Below are positions 38,191 to 47,551 of a DNA stretch of 64,000 bases, piece after piece; positions within the stretch are counted from its first letter, which is position 1, and each line of letters starts with the position of its first letter. Source of the DNA: Sphingobacterium sp. R2. GTDB taxonomy: Bacteria > Bacteroidota > Bacteroidia > Sphingobacteriales > Sphingobacteriaceae. Position numbers and translations under genes: made by a program. The notes beneath the pieces are model-generated. The model saw only the letters and a list, made by a program, of their open reading frames with translations, was not told where the DNA came from and searched no databases. The DNA lies in NCBI RefSeq assembly GCF_040760075.1, contig NZ_CP142884.1, positions 4,960,001 to 5,024,000 of the forward strand, in the 5' to 3' direction.

Positions 38191-38376
38191 CTACAAGCCG
38201 TTTAACCAGCTATTCACCTCATCTTGTGTTTTTCCTGTTTTCTTTTGAAGTTTACCTACCAATTCGTCCTCTTTACCTTCTGCGTATAGTAAATCATCAT
38301 CTGTAAGATCTGCATATTGCTGTTTTACCTTACCTTTAATTTCGTTCCAACGACCTTTCCATGTTAATTCACTCAT
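38191..38376 (-). CDS. CsbD family stress protein
   Basis: 61 residues with the family signature: LTWKGRWNEIKGKVKQQYADLTDDDL, then EGKEDELVGKLQKKTGKTQDEV. Small, soluble, strongly charged helical hairpin. CsbD proteins are made in quantity under general stress; their action is unknown. It is followed by its own strong terminator and lies 102 bases after the YihY gene on the same strand. Confidence 0.93.
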   Translation of the reverse strand: MSELTWKGRWNEIKGKVKQQYADLTDDDLLYAEGKEDELVGKLQKKTGKTQDEVNSWLNGL

Positions 38377-38478
38377 AATATTTTCCTTTCGTTTTTTATA
38401 GATATAACAGCCTATAGCTTTAATCGTTTTAAAAAAAATGTTATCAAATGTTAAAAATATTCCTGTTCTTTTACGGTG

Positions 38479-39465
38479 TTATTGCTCCGTTGTATCAATT
38501 GTTGTTTCCTCTGCATCCAGCGGTGCCGGTGGGATCTCATCGACATCGCGCTCGATCTCCTGAGTCTCTACATGTACCGCAAATTCAGAAGGTTCAATTG
38601 GGATAGCCATCTCAGTTGCATACTCCCGCGTAAATATCGCACCGAAGTAAAGTATGGCCGCCGTATAATATACCCAAAGCAGAATAAGCACAAATGAACC
38701 AGCCGCACCGTAGGTATCCTGCGTTGCTGACCGTTCCAAATAGATTCCGATCAGGTAGCGACCGATGACAAATAAAATGGCCGTAAACAAGGCGCCTGCA
38801 CGCACCGTCTTCCATTGGATCTTCACATCCGGCAAGGTTTTAAAAATAACGCTAAAGAGTACTACAATGACAATAAAGGAAATGGCAAAATTGATTACAT
38901 TCATCAGCACAACAGTAATATCTGGGAAATAGCGTTGCAACTGCCCCGTTAAGGCCAAGATTATTCCATTGACAATCAATGTGACGACTAATAAAAAGCC
39001 CAACCCGATCACAAGCGACGATGACAGCAATCGATCCTGAATCATTTTTAACCATCCTTTCTTAGGTTTTGGCCGCACGTGCCATATTTTATTAATCGAA
39101 TTTTGCATATCGCCAAAAACGGTCGTTGCACCGATAATTAGCGTCACAATACTGATGACCAGTGCCATGTTGGACTTGCCCGATAATTGAAGGTTTTGGA
39201 TGACCTCTTCGATCTGTTTAGCAGCATTGTTTCCTACCAATCCATTCAGTTCGTCAAAAACTTTCCCCTGAATTGCTTCGGCTCCATAGAATATTCCGGC
39301 CAATGAAATCATCAAAACCAAAATTGGTCCGATGGAAAAAACGGTGTAGTACGATAGGGACGCACTATATTTCATCGAGTCTTCATTTGTAAATCCGGAT
39401 ACGGTATTTTTTAATATCGTCCAATACGTTTGTAGCTTGCTTTTCTTTTCCTTGTTTAAATCCAT
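38479..39465 (-). CDS. YihY/virulence factor BrkB family membrane protein
   Basis: 328 residues with six membrane segments in the usual YihY pattern. Family marks are MKYSASLSYYTVFSIGPILVLMISLAG near the start, FGDMQNSINKIWHVRPKPKKGWLK in the middle and YTAAILYFGAIFTREYA near the end. The C-terminal 50 residues are acidic and specific to this protein. The family was once called ribonuclease BN by mistake; the true role is unknown, perhaps transport. It lies with CsbD and DUF2383, which is common in this phylum. Confidence 0.93.
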   Translation of the reverse strand: MDLNKEKKSKLQTYWTILKNTVSGFTNEDSMKYSASLSYYTVFSIGPILVLMISLAGIFYGAEAIQGKVFDELNGLVGNNAAKQIEEVIQNLQLSGKSNMALVISIVTLIIGATTVFGDMQNSINKIWHVRPKPKKGWLKMIQDRLLSSSLVIGLGFLLVVTLIVNGIILALTGQLQRYFPDITVVLMNVINFAISFIVIVVLFSVIFKTLPDVKIQWKTVRAGALFTAILFVIGRYLIGIYLERSATQDTYGAAGSFVLILLWVYYTAAILYFGAIFTREYATEMAIPIEPSEFAVHVETQEIERDVDEIPPAPLDAEETTIDTTEQ

Positions 39466-39812
39466 TGTATTTAGTGTTTTTAAGAAATAAACTCTTTAAC
39501 CAGGCAGAACGTTTGTTTTTATGAGAAAATTTTGCATGGCCTATGCTCTTATACACCATGAGCATAGGAAACAGTCAATTATCATTCGAATTAAAACCGC
39601 TCAAAATCAAGGGTTACCGGTATTTTATTATCATCAAAGAAATAAAGACAAACTAATGATTAATCTTCCGTGTTCATGTTAATAGATAGCACTGGAAGGA
39701 AGATAGTATAAAAAGGGAATTAATATAATAAGTGAGATAGCACATAAAGAAAGACAATATAGCATGTATAGAAAAAACAATATAAAGGAAAACAAAAAGC
39801 ATAAAGAAAAAA
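39466..39812. other. 347-base intergenic region between divergent yihY-like and DUF2383 genes
   Basis: No gene is supported. It holds a perfect 9-bp inverted repeat CCTATGCTC/GAGCATAGG at 39540-39568 with an 11-base loop, possibly an operator or a leader hairpin for one of the divergent genes. The right half (39660-39812) is very rich in A, a usual leader for genes without a Shine-Dalgarno site. No full TTG-N19-TAnnTTTG promoter was found on either strand. Confidence 0.5.
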
Positions 39813-40268
39813 ATGAAAAGTAATCAGAACGACCCCAATATTTTAAATGACCTTATTAAGATCAACAATGACCGCATCGAAGGTTACGAACTTGCTATTG
39901 ACTTAGCCAATGAGCAGGGCGATGGTGCCCATGAGGCCGTGTTCAAAGAACGCATCGCGCAGTCTGAAAAGTTTATCACTGAACTCACTCCACTGGTTGA
40001 GCTTGCCGGTCAATATGCTACGGATCGCACCAAATTGAGTGGCGAACTTTTTCGGTTATGGATGGTGATCAAATCAAAATTGTCGCGCGGCGATTTACAG
40101 GATTTATTGCAGCAATGCGAGCGTGGCGAGACTGCTTTTAGCGAGGTTTACAGCAAAGCGCTCGAGGAAGCGGATAAGTTATCTGTTGGTGCTAAAAATC
40201 TGATTCAGATTCAACTCAGCCAGCAACGGGAAGCGCATGAAAATATTAAAATTATGCGCGATCTCTAA
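39813..40268 (+). CDS. DUF2383 (PA2169-type) four-helix-bundle protein
   Basis: 151 residues, complete. Four amphipathic helices with motifs INNDRIEGYELAIDLA, QSEKFITELTPLVEL and LSGELFRLWMVIKS match the ferritin-like DUF2383 family. It is a paralog of the truncated gene at the left window edge, and both are followed by a long symmetric terminator. No metal-binding motif of true ferritins is seen. Likely a cytoplasmic stress protein (inference from context). Confidence 0.9.
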   Translation: MKSNQNDPNILNDLIKINNDRIEGYELAIDLANEQGDGAHEAVFKERIAQSEKFITELTPLVELAGQYATDRTKLSGELFRLWMVIKSKLSRGDLQDLLQQCERGETAFSEVYSKALEEADKLSVGAKNLIQIQLSQQREAHENIKIMRDL

Positions 40269-40292
40269 ATCTGAGATGATTTAAAAGACATT

Positions 40293-40334
40293 AAAAAGAA
40301 AGACTGGCGCATGTATACGCCAGTCTTTCTTTTT
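40293..40334. terminator. Bidirectional terminator between DUF2383 gene and xylan locus
   Basis: Perfect 17-bp arms: AAAAAGAAAGACTGGCG (40293-40309) and its complement (40318-40334), loop of 8. It separates the rightward DUF2383 gene from the leftward esterase gene and can serve both. Confidence 0.9.
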
Positions 40335-40350
40335 GATGCACTATGCTTTT

Positions 40351-40395
40351 CATGTACCATGCGTTAGACAATGACATGTACCATGCGTTACACAA
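40351..40395. repeat. Tandem 24-base repeat, two copies
   Basis: CATGTACCATGCGTTAGACAA at 40351-40371 recurs as CATGTACCATGCGTTACACAA at 40375-40395 with one change, period 24. It lies downstream of both convergent genes, in the gap between them. Role unknown. Confidence 0.7.
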
Positions 40396-40463
40396 CAAAT
40401 TAATTCCCTATGAATGACAACATCCAGGCATAGGTTCGACTACCCTGTTCGCTCGCGTATGGC

Positions 40464-42344
40464 TTACCAATTATCTGTTCTAAATGGGGAAGCCAACAAA
40501 TCTTCTTTGTTTACGAGGTTCGCATCGGCTGGATTATCGGCCCATGCATAACGTACCGCCACAGGATGGGATACATCCGGATGGCTTACAACCACTGTAT
40601 GACCACTGATAATCGCTCTAGCCCATCTAAATTTGCCGTCCTGTCCAGCAATAGCAAAATGCTTGAGCACCTTGCCATCTCGGATCGCTAAACCACTTCC
40701 GACGTTGGTAAAAAAGAGTTCGATTTTGTTACCTTTGATTTCCATGCGCTGATAAGTTGGTCCTGTGCTGATCAATTTTTCACCATACACCAACTTTCGG
40801 GCAGCTAGCAGTAGCCGTGCAGCAAGATCCTTTTTATTTAAAGGGTGGATATCATTCCATTCACCAATATCGTAGTTGACTGTCAGCGCCGTATAGCGCA
40901 CCTCTTGGGCTACTTTAAACTGTGCCTCCCGTATGCGCGCCCACCCCGATTCAGACGGACGTTCTTGTTGAGGCATGTAGTTGGGCAACTGTACGAGCAA
41001 AAAGGGCAGCTGGGGCCGATTTAATGTGAGTCGCCAGTCTTTGATCAGCAGCTTAAGGTAGCGTTCGTAATTCTGCGGCGCATCTGAATTGGCTTCGCCC
41101 TGATACCAGATGACACCAGTTACTTTTACATCTTTCAATGGGTAGATCATTCCATGATAGAGCGTCGACCCGACCTCATTTTTATTTTTAAGTCGCGCGC
41201 GATAACTTTTGGATAACGCCAGATCCATACCGACCCGGTATTTCCATTGCCCTGCCAAATTGATCTCTTTATCATTTACGACCAGTTTATAGGACTTGCC
41301 TGCTACAAAGCCGCCGTTTCCACTAGTTGACCGAAGGCGTATCGTAACCAGATTTGAACCTTCACGTAAAATGCCCGCTGGCACAGCATACTTACGGGGT
41401 GGATACATATAGCCTGTGGCTCCCACAAAACGTCCGTTCACAAATACCGAATCGCTGTCGATCATGGTACCTAGATAAAGCATTCCGTATCGACCTGATA
41501 GGTCGGCGGGCAATTCAAACGACTTTCTGAAATAAAGTACCCCCTTGCTTTCCACTTGCTGCTCGCGCCACAAGCCCGGTACCGTAAAAGTGGGCCAATT
41601 GCTATCATCCCATTCGGGTTTTATCCAATCGTCGATCCCTTGGTCACGTTCGGCCAAGCGCATACTGTCCAGTGCTGGACGGTCGAGCAGCAGCTTCGGA
41701 AATTCCTTTAATTGCTCTTGGCTAATCCAGCTTTCGATGGTAGATCCGCCAAGGCTGGAGACAAGCATACCGACGGGTACGCCGTTATGTGCATAGCTCT
41801 GCTGCGCATAGAAATAAGCCAGTGCGGTCCAATTCATGACTTCCGAAGCTACTGCGGAGCACCATCGCCCACCATCGGCAATTTCGCTTTGGTTTTCTAG
41901 CGCGTGCTGTGTTGGCACCTTAAAATAACGGATCATATGGTTGTTGGACACGTTAATCTCCGGAAACCGTTCTACCAGCCGCGCGACTGGTGTCTCCATA
42001 TTGGATTGTCCCGAGCAGAGCCATACGTCGCCAATCAAGATATCCCGGACTGTAATTTCATTCACCTGTAACATATAAGGCCCCCCCGCCTTTTGTGCGG
42101 GTAGCCTAACAGCCCAGTTGCCTGTAGCATCTGTCTCCGTAAGATAGTTTTTATCCCGGAAACGTACTGTTATTTTTTCACCGGGGTTTGCCCATCCCCA
42201 AATTTTCAGTTCCGTATCACGCCGCAATACCATGCGATCCGCAATCAGTGCGGGTAGCCGTATCGCTGCGGAAGAAACTCCGGCACAGAAGAGTAATGCT
42301 AACGATAGCAAAACCACACAAAATCTTCCTCTTTTTATTTTCAT
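40464..42344 (-). CDS. SGNH-type sialate O-acetylesterase-like carbohydrate esterase
   Basis: 626 residues with a signal peptide (about 1-26). An N-terminal beta domain (about 30-100) precedes block I GQSNM with S114; a GH2-like jelly roll is inserted at about 225-365 (DWIKPEWDDSNWP, LYFRKSFELP); the SASA domain resumes with GVIWYQGEANSD, and the catalytic His is H500 in NDIHP. This insertion is usual in the sialate O-acetylesterase group. Beside GH67, GH115 and GH43 the likely job is removing acetyl groups from xylan oligosaccharides, not sialate. It is last in the GH43-SusC-SusD-esterase operon, 71 bases after SusD. Confidence 0.88.
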   Translation of the reverse strand: MKIKRGRFCVVLLSLALLFCAGVSSAAIRLPALIADRMVLRRDTELKIWGWANPGEKITVRFRDKNYLTETDATGNWAVRLPAQKAGGPYMLQVNEITVRDILIGDVWLCSGQSNMETPVARLVERFPEINVSNNHMIRYFKVPTQHALENQSEIADGGRWCSAVASEVMNWTALAYFYAQQSYAHNGVPVGMLVSSLGGSTIESWISQEQLKEFPKLLLDRPALDSMRLAERDQGIDDWIKPEWDDSNWPTFTVPGLWREQQVESKGVLYFRKSFELPADLSGRYGMLYLGTMIDSDSVFVNGRFVGATGYMYPPRKYAVPAGILREGSNLVTIRLRSTSGNGGFVAGKSYKLVVNDKEINLAGQWKYRVGMDLALSKSYRARLKNKNEVGSTLYHGMIYPLKDVKVTGVIWYQGEANSDAPQNYERYLKLLIKDWRLTLNRPQLPFLLVQLPNYMPQQERPSESGWARIREAQFKVAQEVRYTALTVNYDIGEWNDIHPLNKKDLAARLLLAARKLVYGEKLISTGPTYQRMEIKGNKIELFFTNVGSGLAIRDGKVLKHFAIAGQDGKFRWARAIISGHTVVVSHPDVSHPVAVRYAWADNPADANLVNKEDLLASPFRTDNW

Positions 42345-42415
42345 GCGATGGAATAGTATAGCAATAGAGCCATTGCGCCTTCCATCCTACACGGATGGCA
42401 GGCGCAGCAGGCCCA

Positions 42416-44377
42416 TTAATTATAACCGGGATTCTGATAAGCTGCTTTTTCAGCTGCCGACATATCCATAGCATCCAGCTGTCCCTGCGGAATAGGTCGC
42501 AGATAATGAAAAGGTTGTATGGTTCGGGTAAAGGTAACCGCTGTGTGGTCGCCAACATTAGAACCTGCAATGCGGTAGGTTTTGGCTATATCAGACCAGG
42601 TTTGGGTACGTACCAAATCATACCAGCGATAGCCCTCGCCATAGTACTCACGGGAACGCTCCGCCAGGATGTAGCTGAGTGTGATCTGCGCCGGTGTCGC
42701 TGCGATCATGTCGTCACGATGGTTGGCTTCCTTGGCCATGTTTCCATTGTTATCCCAACGCCATACCCCCGCTCGCCCGCGGATGACATTGACCAGATCG
42801 CGAGCACTTTTGCCTGCTTTGGTCGTAGCTCCTTTTACCGCTGCTTCGGCAGCGATAAAATACAACTCCGAGAATTTGGCAATATTAAACGGCCGGGTGC
42901 TGCCCGCGTTAGGCTGGCCGAGACCATTGCCGTTGTCCGTACGGTAAGGTCCTAACTTCCACAGCCCCGGATAAACGCGACGGCTGATGCCCTCTGGAGA
43001 GATCACATAATCGGCCCGACCCGGCAATACCCCAGCGCCGATACTACTCTTATAGGTTTTATTGTCGTAGTTGATGGGTGTCTGCGGTTCTTCATTCAAG
43101 AAAGTCAAGATTGCTTCCTTTGGTTTGACCGGCATATTGTTGGCATTGAACAATGAAGGATTGCTGATATTGGCTTTATCCCAGTTGCCGCGGTATACGG
43201 TTGTGAAGGTGCCGTCGTAACGCGAGTCGTTGGTTTTATCGGCAAAGGTTTCGGTGACCACATTGATGGTCGGTGCCATCCGTGTCCAAGGACGTCCCAG
43301 TGCTTGTGCTGCCTCCCGTTGTACCGAATTGACAAGGTCGGCTGTAGCCCATTCGGTAGTTTTCGAACTCGTCAGCGAAGGGTAATTCCAGGTCATCATC
43401 CAGCCCGCAAAGTTATCCGGTGCACCACCGCTTCCATAGCTGAGACTTCCACCATTGTACAGTTCACTGCTCTCGGTATGATCGGCAAAGAGCAAGATTT
43501 CGTTGTTTCGGTCATTTGTTCCGACATTGACATCATAGAACGTGGGCTGCAAAGCAAAAGGTCCCGGATTTTCTATTGCGCCAACCGCTATGTCGTAAGC
43601 CTGCTGGAAATACCATGCACTGGTTTTACCAGCAGGATCCGTGCGAGCGGTTTCGGGATAAGTGGGTATGTTTTTAGGATTTTCCAGCCACCAGGCATAG
43701 GTCAGATAGGCCTTTGCGAGATACAAGCGGGCAACAGTTTTTGTGGCAGCACCTTTTAAGCGCGGTGATTCCGGCAAATCTTCTATTGCCTGCAGCAGAT
43801 CGGGAAAGATGGCACGTGTATACACCTCAGCCACGGTATTGCGGGTTGATTTTCGCTCTACAGACGTACTATATTTTAGTTCGCCCCCACCCAGGTCGAG
43901 CGGCACGCCGCCAAAGGTTTGCACAAGCAGGAAATAGTCAAATGCGCGAAAAAAATGCGCTTCGGCAATGATCGCCGGCGATGTACCTACTGCCGGTGCA
44001 TTTTCGATGATGCCCGAAGCCATGTTGATGTTCGGCAGGGCGGCCTGCCACGCCACATCCGCCCGGCTATTTACAGCCGTCATGGTACTGAGACCTGAAA
44101 AGTCCATTACCTGAAAATTTTCGTCGGCGCTTTGGGCATACGTCACTTCATCTGTTCCTGTCAGGCAGGCATTGTAATAATACGCCTGTCCATATATGTT
44201 GCGCAGGTGGGCATAAAGTCCCACAATACTGTTATTAATACCATTTGCTGTCTTAAAATCACCAGGTGTAAAGATTCCCCTGGGCTGTTCATCCAAAAAT
44301 TTGGAGCAGCTGTTCATGCCGAGCATGAGTGAACCGACGCATAGTCCTATAATAAGTTTTGAATTGAAAGTTTTCAT
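42416..44377 (-). CDS. RagB/SusD family outer membrane lipoprotein (xylan locus)
   Basis: 653 residues with lipobox MNSC (about residue 24). Longer than most SusD proteins. N-terminal helical pairs include AEAHFFRAFDYFLLVQTFGGVPLDLGG; the C-terminal RagB part has FSELYFIAAEAAVKGA and YILAERSREYYGEGYRWYDLVR. It follows SusC by 11 bases and should bind glucuronoxylan oligosaccharides (inference from the enzymes around it). Confidence 0.95.
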   Translation of the reverse strand: MKTFNSKLIIGLCVGSLMLGMNSCSKFLDEQPRGIFTPGDFKTANGINNSIVGLYAHLRNIYGQAYYYNACLTGTDEVTYAQSADENFQVMDFSGLSTMTAVNSRADVAWQAALPNINMASGIIENAPAVGTSPAIIAEAHFFRAFDYFLLVQTFGGVPLDLGGGELKYSTSVERKSTRNTVAEVYTRAIFPDLLQAIEDLPESPRLKGAATKTVARLYLAKAYLTYAWWLENPKNIPTYPETARTDPAGKTSAWYFQQAYDIAVGAIENPGPFALQPTFYDVNVGTNDRNNEILLFADHTESSELYNGGSLSYGSGGAPDNFAGWMMTWNYPSLTSSKTTEWATADLVNSVQREAAQALGRPWTRMAPTINVVTETFADKTNDSRYDGTFTTVYRGNWDKANISNPSLFNANNMPVKPKEAILTFLNEEPQTPINYDNKTYKSSIGAGVLPGRADYVISPEGISRRVYPGLWKLGPYRTDNGNGLGQPNAGSTRPFNIAKFSELYFIAAEAAVKGATTKAGKSARDLVNVIRGRAGVWRWDNNGNMAKEANHRDDMIAATPAQITLSYILAERSREYYGEGYRWYDLVRTQTWSDIAKTYRIAGSNVGDHTAVTFTRTIQPFHYLRPIPQGQLDAMDMSAAEKAAYQNPGYN

Positions 44378-44388
44378 GCCTGAATGTT

Positions 44389-47300
44389 TTAAAATGAAAG
44401 ATTTAATCCCAAAATATAACTTCTCATCGCTGGCGTATTGGTACCCACCACAAGGATTCTTCTCAGACCACCCACGGCCACATTTTCGTCCCCATAAGAA
44501 TTGGGTTCTGGATCGCCCCCCGACTCCTTATTGTAGGGCGAGAAGAGGACAAATGGATTTTCCACCGTCGCATATACCCGCAGTCGGCCGATTCCCATGC
44601 GTTCTACCCATTTCTGTTTAAAATTGTAACCCATGCTGATTGTGCGCACCTTTAAATAAGAGGCATCAAAATAGCCAAGGGTACTGCCATATTTGGGATT
44701 GTCACCACTCTGTATGCCTCCTGGTTTAGGGTATTTGGCATCCGTACGGTCTTCGCGCCAGTATTCGACACTCACATTGTTGCCTGAGCGGGTATTTAGC
44801 TGGTTTAGATAACCGGTGCTACCATAGAGCGAACTGATAAGTTTACCGCCGTTCTGAAAAGTTCCCACCACATTCAGGTCGACATTTTTATAAGCCAAAC
44901 GCGTGTTGAATCCTCCCAGAAAATTGGGTTGAATATGAATGATCTGACGGTCTGCTGCACCGATGGCACGTGTTGGCGCACCCTTATCATCGTACTCACC
45001 GGTGTATTCCACTTTGATCATTCCCACATTGCCCCCTGGCTCAAGAATATCCCTATATGGATCGTCCTGTTGCCATAGTCCAATCTTTTTGTAGTCGAAG
45101 ATGACGTCTATTGGATGGCCCACAAACCACTGGTTGCCTTCATCGCGCTGACTTCCAGAGGTCAGTTCAACAAGTTTATTGCGATTGGCATACAAATTGA
45201 CCCCCACATCCCATTTCCAGCCACTTTCGTTGTCGATCACCGCCCCATTGAGGGAGAGCTCAAAGCCTTTGTTCTGTGTTTTTCCGATATTGGCCATATA
45301 ACTCCCACCACCGTTGGTCGGTGGCAGCCCTACACGTAACAAAATATTGTCTGTATTTTGAACATAGTACTCGAAGGTACCGCTCAGCCTGTTCTTGAAA
45401 AGTCCGAAATCCAAACCATAGTTATAGGTTTTTGAAAACTCCCATCCCAAGATCGGGTTAGGCAATTCAGACATGTAATAACCCGTCAGGAATTGCGTAT
45501 CAAAATTATACGGTCTTGTGCTCAGGAGCCCAAGCGTTTTATACGGATCGACAGCCTGGTTAGAGGTCTCGCCATAGCCTAGTCGAAGCTTAAGCTGGTT
45601 TACCCAAGATACTGATGACATAAACTTCTCGTTGTGAACGTTCCAACCTGCTGAAATCGCCGGATAGGTATGCCATTTGTGCCCCGGCGCCAGGCGGGAA
45701 GAACCGTCGCGGCGCATGGTCATCGTTAGCATATAGCGGTTGTCGAAAGTATACATGGCGCGGCCCATTAAAGACATCAGGCTACTTTTAGCATAGCCCT
45801 GCTGATTGGGATCTACGATGATCTCCCCCTGAGCACGGCCAAGGTTATAAAACTGGAACGCATCGATTGGAATATCGCGTGCCGATATTAGCGTACTGTT
45901 GCTTGTATTCTGTTCGGCAGAATACAATGCTACAAGGTTTAGATTATGTTTTTGCGCAAAGGTGCGGTCGTAGGTCAAGAGATTTTCCATGACCCACTGT
46001 ACCGTTCTGCCGTTTGCCACCGAAGCAGTGGACACATTGTCGGGGGTACCGCTAAAGACTCCCTGTCCTGTGTAACTTCCGTCATTGTTCTGGCGGAAAT
46101 TGAGTCCAAGATTGGTGCGGTAAGTCAGTCCTTCTACGCCAGGGATCTGGATTTCGCCGTACATATTATTATACGAACCGAACACGCGCTGCTGGTTGAT
46201 GTAACTATCCCCCAGTGCTTCGTAGGACTGGCGGGTATGTACCCATTGTTGTCCAGAAATCTGCTGTTGGATTCGCGACTTCAAGCTGCCGTCCGCATTA
46301 AAAGGATTAGCAATCGGTGTCGCGCTGAGCACACCAAAAAGCCCCAGGTTATTGCCATTGGTGATGCTATAGCTCTGGTTGAGGTTAAACCCAAATTTGA
46401 ATATTTTGCCTACCTGCTGATCCAGCGCTGCACGTAAATTGTATCGGGTATAGTTCTGCAAGGGTACCACGCCTTCGTCGCGAAAGTAACCCGCTCCGAA
46501 ATTGTAATTGCCCTTCTCTGCTCCGCCGTTGACACTGATATCGTGGCTATTGACCATTCCATTTTTGTAAAAGAGATCTTGCCAATCGGTATTGGTATCG
46601 TCCGACTCATCGAGTGTATTCTGAAATTGTCCGACATAGCGGCGCATTTCGGCAAATTCCGGACCTGACATCATCGGATATTTGGAAAACACCGTGCGCA
46701 GGCCAGTGAAACCGTTGTAGGCCAATTGTGCGGCCTGTCCCATACGACCTTTATTGGTCGTTACCAGGATAACACCATTTGCACCACGCGAACCGTAGAT
46801 GGCTGTTGCCGAAGCATCTTTCAGCACATCGACACTTTTAATGTCTGCTGGATTAATGTCTGAGATGGAGCCTGCAAATGGAATTCCATCGAGTACAATA
46901 AGTGGGTTGTTATCGGCAGTCAGCGAGCGTGTGCCCCGAATGCGAATCTGCATCGGCGATCCCGGTTTTGACGAGTTCTGCTGCATATTAACTCCGGCAA
47001 TACGTCCTTGTAGGGCACGGCTAATGTTGGCTGCAGGCACTTCATTCATCGTGGCGCCACTTACCGAAGCCACCGATCCAGTGACGGCCTCTTTACGCTG
47101 GGTACCATAACCGATGACCACCACTTCCTCCATGGCAATATCGTCAGCCTGCAGGGTCACCTGCACCATTCCGCTGCCAGGTACTTTGACTTCGGTCGTT
47201 TTGTAACCTACATTGGTAAAAACCAATGCGGCACCACTGCCCGCCTCGATGGCGAATGCACCACTTTTGTCGGTGATGGTACTTTTGGTGCCGCCCTTAA

Positions 47301-47472
47301 CGGATACGGTCACCCCTTCAATGGGCTGTCTCTTCGGATCCGAGACCAGGCCCTTTACCAGCTTATCTTGTGCTAAAGCCACCTGCAGGGCTGCCAGCAA
47401 AAAGAGCAAGGGCAGAATACACTGTAATCCTCTTTTTAGTTGCACAAAAATAGTAAATCTCGTCATTCTCAT
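44389..47472 (-). CDS. SusC/RagA family TonB-linked outer membrane protein (xylan locus)
   Basis: 1027 residues. Signal peptide (about 1-34), CarboxypepD_reg-like domain (about 38-110), EVVVIGYGTQRKEAVTGSV, TonB plug with SVDVLKDASATAIYGSRGANGVILVTTNKG, then a barrel ending in LNLSF. There is no STN domain, which fits regulation by the divergent HTCS. Translation may begin at M1 or at M3. The gap to GH43 upstream is 79 bases with no clear promoter box. Confidence 0.95.
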   Translation of the reverse strand: MRMTRFTIFVQLKRGLQCILPLLFLLAALQVALAQDKLVKGLVSDPKRQPIEGVTVSVKGGTKSTITDKSGAFAIEAGSGAALVFTNVGYKTTEVKVPGSGMVQVTLQADDIAMEEVVVIGYGTQRKEAVTGSVASVSGATMNEVPAANISRALQGRIAGVNMQQNSSKPGSPMQIRIRGTRSLTADNNPLIVLDGIPFAGSISDINPADIKSVDVLKDASATAIYGSRGANGVILVTTNKGRMGQAAQLAYNGFTGLRTVFSKYPMMSGPEFAEMRRYVGQFQNTLDESDDTNTDWQDLFYKNGMVNSHDISVNGGAEKGNYNFGAGYFRDEGVVPLQNYTRYNLRAALDQQVGKIFKFGFNLNQSYSITNGNNLGLFGVLSATPIANPFNADGSLKSRIQQQISGQQWVHTRQSYEALGDSYINQQRVFGSYNNMYGEIQIPGVEGLTYRTNLGLNFRQNNDGSYTGQGVFSGTPDNVSTASVANGRTVQWVMENLLTYDRTFAQKHNLNLVALYSAEQNTSNSTLISARDIPIDAFQFYNLGRAQGEIIVDPNQQGYAKSSLMSLMGRAMYTFDNRYMLTMTMRRDGSSRLAPGHKWHTYPAISAGWNVHNEKFMSSVSWVNQLKLRLGYGETSNQAVDPYKTLGLLSTRPYNFDTQFLTGYYMSELPNPILGWEFSKTYNYGLDFGLFKNRLSGTFEYYVQNTDNILLRVGLPPTNGGGSYMANIGKTQNKGFELSLNGAVIDNESGWKWDVGVNLYANRNKLVELTSGSQRDEGNQWFVGHPIDVIFDYKKIGLWQQDDPYRDILEPGGNVGMIKVEYTGEYDDKGAPTRAIGAADRQIIHIQPNFLGGFNTRLAYKNVDLNVVGTFQNGGKLISSLYGSTGYLNQLNTRSGNNVSVEYWREDRTDAKYPKPGGIQSGDNPKYGSTLGYFDASYLKVRTISMGYNFKQKWVERMGIGRLRVYATVENPFVLFSPYNKESGGDPEPNSYGDENVAVGGLRRILVVGTNTPAMRSYILGLNLSF

Positions 47473-47551
47473 AATTTAGGGATTTAAGAAAATTTTGTTT
47501 TCACTTCTGTTTATAATCGTTATTTCAATACATTTTTGTAGGTCACCGCAG

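Noticed and set aside
43304..43759. 151-codon plus-strand open frame
   Set aside because: Antisense inside the SusD gene of the xylan locus; unrecognisable product.
45946..46437. 163-codon plus-strand open frame
   Set aside because: Antisense inside the xylan-locus SusC barrel; no domain and no promoter.
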